This document shows positions 8,157 through 12,679 of a stretch of 12,679 bases of DNA, piece by piece. The translations under genes and the position numbers were made by a program. The DNA is taken from assembly GCA_947631365.1 (NCBI GenBank), contig CANRLB010000027.1, positions 1 to 12,679 of the forward strand. The letters are read 5' to 3'. The stretch comes from an uncultured Bacilli bacterium. Its GTDB lineage: Bacteria; Bacillota_I; Bacilli_A; RF39; UBA660. The stretch's first letter is position 1. Every line of letters begins with the position of its first letter. Under the pieces are notes generated by a model that saw nothing but the letters and a program-made list of their open reading frames with translations, was not told the origin of the DNA and made no database searches.

Positions 8157-8264
8157 CTATTTAGTCCATTCAATATCTGGTAAAACATTTCCAGATCTTT
8201 CAAAGATAATTTTTCCACCAGCATTTAATGTTTCTTCAACCAATAAACTTTCACATTTTACTAA
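8157..8264 (-). pseudogene. Possible remnant of a small gene
   Basis: A minus-strand open frame of 35 codons reads ESLLVEETLNAGGKIIFERS in its middle and ends DIEWTK before TAG, a composition more protein-like than expected by chance in such DNA. It has no in-frame ATG. An ATG just upstream is in another frame and meets TGA at once; removing one base after it would join it to this frame. A TATAAT lies 16 bases before the frame opens. I read it as the end of a decayed gene, but a chance frame is possible. The family is not recognised. Confidence 0.25.
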
Positions 8265-8338
8265 TTATGAGTTTATTATAGTACAAAAAATGTTTTTGGA
8301 TATAATAATTTAAAAAAATGTAATAATACTAATAAATA

Positions 8339-8359
8339 AAGAACTTACTCAATGTTCTT
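8339..8359. promoter_or_regulatory. Inverted repeat abutting the uvrB promoter
   Basis: AAGAAC at 8339-8344 and GTTCTT at 8354-8359 form a perfect 6-base inverted repeat with a 9-base spacer, and the right arm overlaps the first two bases of the uvrB -35 element. It could be an operator or, with the following TTTTATAT, a weak terminator for the upstream operon. The half-sites GAAC/GTTC resemble those of the Gram-positive LexA box, but that box has a 4-base spacer. Confidence 0.4.
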
Positions 8360-8386
8360 GTTTTATATATGTTAAAGTGTTAAAAT
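8358..8386 (+). promoter_or_regulatory. Promoter of uvrB and the dehydrogenase gene
   Basis: TTGTTT (8358-8363), a 17-base spacer and TAAAAT (8381-8386) preceded by TGT match a sigma-A promoter with an extended -10. The leader would be about 45 bases and include the GGAGGT site at 8426-8431. Confidence 0.6.
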
Positions 8387-8436
8387 AATTTAAGTGAAAA
8401 AACACCTAATTAACCATGTCTTTTTGGAGGTAATTT

Positions 8437-10392
8437 ATGTTTGAATTAGTATCTAAATATAAACCTAGTGGAGATCAACCTGAGGCAATAAATGAATTAG
8501 TTGATGGTATTAAAAACGGAAAAAAAGAACAAGTTTTACTCGGAGCAACCGGTACTGGTAAAACTTTTACTATAGCCAATGTAATTGCGAGTGTTAATAA
8601 ACCTACTCTAGTGCTTGCTCATAATAAAACTTTAGCGGGTCAACTTTATTCCGAATTTAAAGAATTATTTCCAAATAACCATGTGGAATATTTTGTTTCC
8701 TATTATGATTATTATCAACCAGAAGCATATGTACCATCAAGTGATACTTACATTGAAAAAGATGCCTCTATTAATGATGAAATTGATGAGCTTAGACATA
8801 GTGCAACATCAGCTTTAATAAACTATCGTGATGTTATTGTTGTAGCATCTGTATCTTGCATATATGGTATTGGTGAAAAAGATGAATACGAAAAAAATAT
8901 GTTAGTTTTAACATTAGGGGATCATGTTAATCGTAACCATATTATTAATAAACTTGTTGATATGACTTATGAGCGGAGTGATTTAGATTTTCACCGTGGT
9001 ACATTTAGAGTAAGAGGTAATTCTATTGATATCGTTCCTGTTAACGAAAAAGAGTCAGGTATTAGAATTGAATTAGATGATGATGTTGTTGATGACATTA
9101 CGGTTTTTGATCCATTAACCGGTGCCGTTAAAGAAAGTAAAAAATCAATTGCTATCTCCCCTGCTTCGCACTTTGTAACAAGTCCTGAAAAAATGGAAGA
9201 AGCTATTAGAAGAATTGAAAAAGAATTAGAAGAAAGAATTAAATATTTTCATGAAGCTGGTAAATTTATTGAGGAACAACGAATTAAAGAAAGAGTTAAT
9301 TATGATTTAGAAATGCTTAAAGAAACGGGTTATTGTAATGGTGTTGAAAACTATGCTAGACAATTAGCTTTAAGAGATGAAGGTGTTACTCCCACTTGCT
9401 TAATCGATTTTATGCCTGATGATTTTTTACTTGTTGTTGATGAATCCCATGTTACTCTTCCTCAAGTAAGAGGGATGTATAATGGAGATCGGATGCGTAA
9501 ACAAACTTTAGTTGATTATGGTTTTCGTCTTCCTTCTGCTCTTGATAATAGACCTTTAAAATTTCCCGAATTTGAAAGCAAAATAAAAAATGCTATTTAT
9601 GTATCGGCAACCCCTGGTGATTATGAGCTAGAGAAAGTCAATCATCATGTAGTTGAACAAATTATTAGACCAACAGGACTTTTAGATCCAATTATTGAAG
9701 TAAGAAAAACCGAAGGTCAAATTGATGACATAATTTCTGAAATTAATAAAAGAATTAAACTTAATGAAAGAGTATTAATTACAACTCTTACAATTAGAAT
9801 GAGTGAAGAATTAACCAATTATTTAAAAGAGATGAATATTAAAGTAGCCTATCTTCATAATGAGATTAAAACTTTAGAAAGATTAAAAATAATTCATGAT
9901 CTTAGATGTGGTATTTATGATGTTGTTGTTGGTATTAACCTTTTAAGAGAAGGAATTGATATACCTGAAGTTAGCCTAATATGTATCCTAGATGCTGATA
10001 AACAAGGATTTTTGCGAAGTGACCGCTCATTAATTCAAACAATTGGTAGATGTGCGAGAAATGAACATGGTAAAGTTATTATGTATGCTGATATAATAAG
10101 TGAAGCCATGGATATAGCTATTAAAGAAACAGAAAGAAGAAGAAAAATTCAAGAAGAATATAATAAAGAACATGGCATTATTCCGAAAACAATTGTTAAA
10201 GACATTAAAGAAGTAATTTCTAATAATATTAAAGAAGAAAAGAAAAAGACTAAATTAAGTAAAAAAGAAACCGAAAATATGATTATTAAAATTGAAGAAG
10301 AAATGAAAAATGCAGCAAGAAATTTAGATTTTGAAAGAGCTATGGAACTTAGAGATATATTATTTGAACTTAAGGGAGATTTAAAAAAATGA
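8437..10392 (+). CDS. uvrB: Excinuclease ABC subunit B
   Basis: UvrB is the damage-verifying helicase-like subunit of the UvrABC nucleotide excision repair complex; it receives DNA from UvrA and recruits UvrC. Seen: Walker A GATGTGKT at 36-43; the beta-hairpin with its tyrosine cluster YYDYYQPEAYVP at 89-100; DESH at 335-338; SATP at 390-393; helicase motif VI QTIGRCARN at 534-542, where most UvrB proteins have IGRAARN; and a C-terminal UVR domain at about 616-648 (UvrC contact). At 651 aa it is full length. The ATG at 8437 follows GGAGGT by 5 bases. The stop is TGA and overlaps the ATG of the next gene (ATGA), so translation is probably coupled. No uvrA lies next to it in this window. Confidence 0.97.
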   Translation: MFELVSKYKPSGDQPEAINELVDGIKNGKKEQVLLGATGTGKTFTIANVIASVNKPTLVLAHNKTLAGQLYSEFKELFPNNHVEYFVSYYDYYQPEAYVPSSDTYIEKDASINDEIDELRHSATSALINYRDVIVVASVSCIYGIGEKDEYEKNMLVLTLGDHVNRNHIINKLVDMTYERSDLDFHRGTFRVRGNSIDIVPVNEKESGIRIELDDDVVDDITVFDPLTGAVKESKKSIAISPASHFVTSPEKMEEAIRRIEKELEERIKYFHEAGKFIEEQRIKERVNYDLEMLKETGYCNGVENYARQLALRDEGVTPTCLIDFMPDDFLLVVDESHVTLPQVRGMYNGDRMRKQTLVDYGFRLPSALDNRPLKFPEFESKIKNAIYVSATPGDYELEKVNHHVVEQIIRPTGLLDPIIEVRKTEGQIDDIISEINKRIKLNERVLITTLTIRMSEELTNYLKEMNIKVAYLHNEIKTLERLKIIHDLRCGIYDVVVGINLLREGIDIPEVSLICILDADKQGFLRSDRSLIQTIGRCARNEHGKVIMYADIISEAMDIAIKETERRRKIQEEYNKEHGIIPKTIVKDIKEVISNNIKEEKKKTKLSKKETENMIIKIEEEMKNAARNLDFERAMELRDILFELKGDLKK

Positions 10393-11150
10393 AAGCATTA
10401 ATTACAGGAGCATCTTCTGGTATAGGAAGAGATATGGCTAGATATTTAAATGAATTAAATATTGATTTAATATTAGTAGCAAGAAGAGGTAAACGTTTAG
10501 AAGAACTAAAAAAAGAATTACATGTAAATACTAAAATTATTACTTTAGATTTAAGTTTAAAAGAAAATGTTTATAAGTTATATGAGCAAGTAAAAGATGA
10601 TAATATTGATATTTTAATTAATAATGCTGGCTTTGGTTTATTTGGTGATTTTACGGAAACTGATTTAGATACGGAACTTAAAATGATTGATGTAAATGTT
10701 AAGGCACCTCATATATTAACAAAATTATTTTTAAAAGATATGGTAAAAAAAGATCAAGGCTATATTTTAAATGTCGCATCTAGTGCGGGTTTTATGGCTG
10801 GTCCTCATTTAAATACTTATTATGCCACTAAAAATTATCTTGCTAAACTTTCAATGGCTATCAATGAAGAATTAAGATGCAATCATAGTAAAGTTATTGT
10901 ATCTTGTTTATGTCCCGGTCCCGTTGATACTGAATTTAATAAAGTAGCTAAGGGAGTGTTTGCTACTAAGGAAGCTAAAAGTAGTTATGTTGCTAAATAT
11001 GCCATCGATAAAATGTTTAAGGGAAAAATGATTATTATTCCTACTTTAAAAATGAAACTAGCCATATTTGGTATTAGATTTATTCCTTATCGTTTACAAC
11101 TTATTATTGCGGGCCATATTCAAATGAGAAAAACAAAAAAAGATTATTAA
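10389..11150 (+). CDS. Short-chain dehydrogenase/reductase (SDR), substrate unknown
   Basis: 253 aa, a classical SDR oxidoreductase with a Rossmann fold. Seen: the cofactor motif TGASSGIG at 6-13; an ARRGKR stretch at 31-36 after the second strand, whose basic residues suggest NADP(H); NNAG at 78-81; Asn103 in DVNVKA; catalytic Ser131, Tyr144 and Lys148 (YxxxK) with the usual 13-residue Ser-Tyr spacing; and PGPVDTEF at 176-183. The active site appears intact. It resembles the DltE/YqjQ-like group of SDRs often annotated only as short-chain dehydrogenase, so the substrate cannot be named. Its ATG overlaps the uvrB stop, and AAGGGAG inside the uvrB end serves as binding site. The link to repair is by transcription only. 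The C-terminus has a hydrophobic stretch (about 221-243). Confidence 0.9.
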   Translation: MKALITGASSGIGRDMARYLNELNIDLILVARRGKRLEELKKELHVNTKIITLDLSLKENVYKLYEQVKDDNIDILINNAGFGLFGDFTETDLDTELKMIDVNVKAPHILTKLFLKDMVKKDQGYILNVASSAGFMAGPHLNTYYATKNYLAKLSMAINEELRCNHSKVIVSCLCPGPVDTEFNKVAKGVFATKEAKSSYVAKYAIDKMFKGKMIIIPTLKMKLAIFGIRFIPYRLQLIIAGHIQMRKTKKDY

Positions 11151-11197
11151 GTTTAATTACTTTTTCTAAACACCTATTTCTTTCAATTAAATATTCT

Positions 11198-11245
11198 CTA
11201 TTACGAAAAAATGTGTCTAGACACACTTTTTCGTAATAGATTTTT
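11198..11245 (+). terminator. Long-hairpin terminator after the uvrB operon
   Basis: Bases 11198-11217 and 11220-11239 form a 20-bp inverted repeat with a single A-C mismatch, centred on TCTAGA. A T5 run (11241-11245) follows, and the hairpin starts 48 bases after the dehydrogenase stop. It fits an intrinsic terminator on the plus strand. Confidence 0.7.
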
Positions 11246-11257
11246 ATATTATAATAA

Positions 11258-11286
11258 AAAAACAATATCGTAATGATATTATTTTT
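11258..11286 (-). terminator. Second hairpin, best read as a minus-strand terminator
   Basis: AATATC (11264-11269) and GATATT (11275-11280) pair around a 5-base loop, extended by flanking A5 and T5 runs past one mismatch. Read on the minus strand, the hairpin is followed by seven T. It overlaps the stop codon of the minus-strand ORF at 11279. It can also act on the plus strand, where T5 follows. Confidence 0.5.
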
Positions 11287-11392
11287 GTCTTTGTCTTTTA
11301 GTGCCAGCTTCTACAGGCACTGTTTCAGCAACACTTAATTTTTCCATTCTTTTAATTTTTGGTTTCTTAAGGCAATAATAAAATACTTGCAT
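11279..11392 (-). CDS. Possible 37-aa small protein or gene 3' remnant
   Basis: A minus-strand frame from ATG at 11392 to TAA at 11279 encodes 37 residues. It begins MQVFYYCLKKPKIKR, continues MEKLSVAETVPVEAG and ends in a basic KRQRQK tail. The terminator-like hairpin with T7 on the same strand lies right at its stop, which supports transcription in this direction. A TATAAT (minus strand, 11416-11411) lies 18 bases before the ATG. Against it: no ribosome binding site is visible, and an in-frame TAA lies two codons upstream. It may be a real small gene or the end of a decayed longer one. I do not recognise the family. Confidence 0.35.
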   Translation of the reverse strand: MQVFYYCLKKPKIKRMEKLSVAETVPVEAGTKRQRQK

Positions 11393-11415
11393 AAAGGCTT
11401 ATAGTATGCTATTAT
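11387..11415 (+). promoter_or_regulatory. Promoter of the 188-aa gene
   Basis: TTGCAT (11387-11392), a 17-base spacer and TATTAT (11410-11415) preceded by TGC form a sigma-A promoter with an extended -10. The leader would be about 20 bases and holds the GGAGGGG binding site. It overlaps the start of the minus-strand 37-aa ORF. Confidence 0.65.
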
Positions 11416-11442
11416 ATTCGACTATGAAGGAGGGGAAATATT

Positions 11443-12009
11443 ATGGATGAAGCTAATTTAGCAAACTCTTTAAGCAATAAAACAACTAAAATTTTGGAAA
11501 AGATGGAAACTATTTTTAATAGTGATAAAGATGTTTTAAGCTTTGATTTTATGATGACTAGTGAAGAATTAAATAATTTCTTAAATTTATTTGCACCAGA
11601 AGAAATTTTAAAAGCTGGTATTGAAGGATATGAAGAAGAAATTGGTTATGTCCTTAATCCAACTCCAAATGATCCAGTTTGTACATACTATTTTTTATTA
11701 ACTGACACTGGAAAATTAATATTAATAACTACCTGGTATTTTTCTAGTATTGACTGTGGATACAAGGTTGGCATTGGAAGTACTACCACTGATACAGATT
11801 TTAAAATTAAAATTGAAGGTAGAAAATATTTTAATATTATGGATTTAGATGGTTATTGTCATTTTAGAGTACTAGCTTTTCCTGAGGTACTTAGATTACG
11901 TGGTAAAATGTTAAGAAATGTATTAACACCAATTAATATGGATGTAATCTTAAAAAGAGCTCAAGAAGAACCTTTGAATCAAGGAAGTCACTTAAAAAGA
12001 GCTAGATAA
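11443..12009 (+). CDS. Unrecognised 188-aa protein
   Basis: I do not recognise this protein. It has its own promoter, the strong binding site GGAGGGG, an ATG start and its own terminators, so it is probably a single-gene unit. Seen: an N-terminal helical region (about 1-60) with no signal peptide or membrane helix; a strand-rich middle (about 80-145) with TYYFLLTDTGKLILITTWYF at 81-100; and a helix (about 147-161) followed by a basic C-terminal end (HLKRAR). Strands followed by one closing helix, with the LLTDTGKLILIT-like strand, recall bacterial PH-like domains, but this is a shape comparison only. It is likely cytosolic. It converges on the ATPase gene at the right edge. Confidence 0.8.
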   Translation: MDEANLANSLSNKTTKILEKMETIFNSDKDVLSFDFMMTSEELNNFLNLFAPEEILKAGIEGYEEEIGYVLNPTPNDPVCTYYFLLTDTGKLILITTWYFSSIDCGYKVGIGSTTTDTDFKIKIEGRKYFNIMDLDGYCHFRVLAFPEVLRLRGKMLRNVLTPINMDVILKRAQEEPLNQGSHLKRAR

Positions 12010-12023
12010 AATTTTATAAAAAA

Positions 12024-12052
12024 AGTTAGAATTAATTTTCTAACTATTTTTT
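12024..12052. terminator. Bidirectional terminator between convergent genes
   Basis: AGTTAGAA (12024-12031) and TTCTAACT (12038-12045) form an 8-bp stem with a 6-base loop. T6 follows on the plus strand (12047-12052), and a run of seven T follows on the minus strand (bases 12023-12017). It can end both the 188-aa gene and the ATPase gene. Confidence 0.75.
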
Positions 12053-12066
12053 ATATTGAAAATTTT

Positions 12067-12088
12067 TGCCGTTTACGGCATTTTTTTT
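12067..12088 (+). terminator. Second plus-strand terminator, GC-rich short hairpin
   Basis: TGCCG and CGGCA pair around TTTA (12067-12080), and eight T follow (12081-12088). It is a compact, classical intrinsic terminator that backs up the one just upstream, and it ends 6 bases before the stop codon of the opposing gene. Confidence 0.75.
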
Positions 12089-12094
12089 CAATGA

Positions 12095-12679
12095 TTAATT
12101 TAATATATTTTTATTTAGTAAAAATTCTTTTAAACCAATAATTTCTATTCCTTCTTCATTAACCCACGATTTTATATCATCTTTAACTACAATTATCTTT
12201 TTAAAATTATCGTTTATATTAATTAAAGATTTTTCCTCTTGAATTGTTTTTTCTCTTGTCTCCAGCCCTAAACAAACTTGAATATAATATTTTTTATCCC
12301 CTTCATTACAAATAAAATCAACTTCTAATTGTTTTCTTTTATCGCCTTCTCTTATTTCAACGACTCCAACATCAACATTATATCCTCTTACTAAAAGTTC
12401 ATTATAAACTATATTTTCTATTAAATGATTTTCTTCCATTTGTCTAAAATTAAGTCTAGCATTTCGAAGACCTAAATCAGCGAAATAATATTTATAAGGA
12501 GTATTAATATATTTTTTCCCTTTAACATCATATCTTTGGACTTTTTCTACTATAAAAGCATTTAATAAATAATTAATGTAAGAATCAATGGTATTTATAG
12601 AAACATCTTTAATACCATTACTTATATATGTATTTGTAATTTTATTGGCATTAGTGTAAGAACCAACTGAAGAAGCTAA
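12095..12679 (-). CDS. C-terminal part of a DUF4143-type ATP-binding protein, cut by the window edge
   Basis: The minus-strand frame is open from the right edge to TAA at 12095, giving 194 visible residues. The N-terminal AAA ATPase part must lie beyond base 12679. An internal ATG at 12439 is not the start, because the family sequence continues 80 codons upstream of it. Seen (visible numbering): a winged-helix-like start (1-45); IDSYINYLLNAFIVEKVQRY at 32-51 and YYFADLGLRNAR at 64-75, typical of DUF4143; HLIENIVYNELLVRGYNVDVG at 85-105; and EVDFIC with a later YIQV strand, as in the C-terminal domain with a PD-(D/E)XK-like fold. Proteins of this family are common in bacteria and archaea with poorly defined roles. 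No membrane segment is visible. Confidence 0.88.
   Translation of the reverse strand, partial: LASSVGSYTNANKITNTYISNGIKDVSINTIDSYINYLLNAFIVEKVQRYDVKGKKYINTPYKYYFADLGLRNARLNFRQMEENHLIENIVYNELLVRGYNVDVGVVEIREGDKRKQLEVDFICNEGDKKYYIQVCLGLETREKTIQEEKSLININDNFKKIIVVKDDIKSWVNEEGIEIIGLKEFLLNKNILN

Larger units (their letters stand above)
8127..8436. other. 310-base intergenic region
   Basis: No convincing plus-strand gene lies between the methylthiotransferase gene and uvrB. The left part holds a short protein-like minus-strand frame (8157-8264) preceded by a perfect TATAAT on the minus strand (8280-8275). The right part holds an inverted repeat (8339-8359) and the uvrB promoter (8358-8386). Confidence 0.6.

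Noticed and set aside
8116..8313. 65-codon plus-strand open frame
   Set aside because: It starts at TTG without a binding site, overlaps the methylthiotransferase end, and its residues mirror the more protein-like minus-strand frame at 8157-8264.
8339..8359. Canonical Gram-positive LexA box
   Set aside because: The GAAC and GTTC half-sites are 9 bases apart instead of 4, and the flanking C/G are missing, so it is reported only as an inverted repeat.
11198..11239. Insertion-sequence or MITE ends
   Set aside because: The near-perfect palindrome has no target-site duplication that I can see, no second copy in the window, and a T run after it, so a terminator is the simpler reading.
12095..12439. 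A separate 114-aa gene starting at ATG 12439
   Set aside because: The same frame stays open to the window edge, and the upstream 80 codons carry DUF4143 family sequence, so the ATG is internal.
1..12679. CRISPR array, tRNA or rRNA genes
   Set aside because: No regularly spaced repeats, and no cloverleaf-like or rRNA-like GC-richer segments, were seen on either strand.

Overview
The window is AT-rich DNA from a low-GC, Bacilli-like (Firmicutes or Tenericutes-related) bacterium. Most genes have strong GGAGG-type ribosome binding sites and TAA/TAG stops. UvrB appears to end at TGA and no gene has an in-frame TGA, so the standard bacterial code probably applies. A gut lineage near the wall-less Mollicutes is possible, but the sequence does not prove it.

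Left block (24-6300, minus strand): a three-gene operon related to type IV secretion. In transcription order it encodes a 980-aa membrane-anchored cell-wall hydrolase, a 298-aa one-pass membrane protein with two apparent NTF2/VirB8-like domains, and a 755-aa VirD4/TraG-type coupling ATPase. It has a candidate promoter upstream and a hairpin plus T-tract terminator after the last gene. No relaxase, VirB4 or VirB6 gene is in the unit. The hydrolase is the standout: one polypeptide carries a degenerate SpoIID-like segment, an SGNH/GDSL esterase domain, an M23 metallopeptidase domain and a phage-tail-lysozyme-like domain. I infer that it opens peptidoglycan for the machine whose ATPase is encoded two genes later.

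Middle block (6300-8436, plus strand): an unrecognised 210-aa gene, then a divergent radical SAM methylthiotransferase of the MiaB/RimO/MtaB type. The enzyme keeps both sets of cluster cysteines but lacks a C-terminal TRAM domain. The 310-base gap after it holds a possible minus-strand gene remnant, a GAAC/GTTC inverted repeat and the uvrB promoter.

Right block (8437-12679): uvrB (nucleotide excision repair) is translationally coupled through an ATGA overlap to a short-chain dehydrogenase. The pair ends at a long hairpin terminator. A 292-base gap then holds a facing terminator, a 37-aa minus-strand ORF and a strong extended -10 promoter for an unrecognised 188-aa gene. That gene converges on a minus-strand DUF4143-type ATPase gene, which runs off the right edge. 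A bidirectional terminator separates the two. No rRNA, tRNA, CRISPR array or insertion sequence was recognised.
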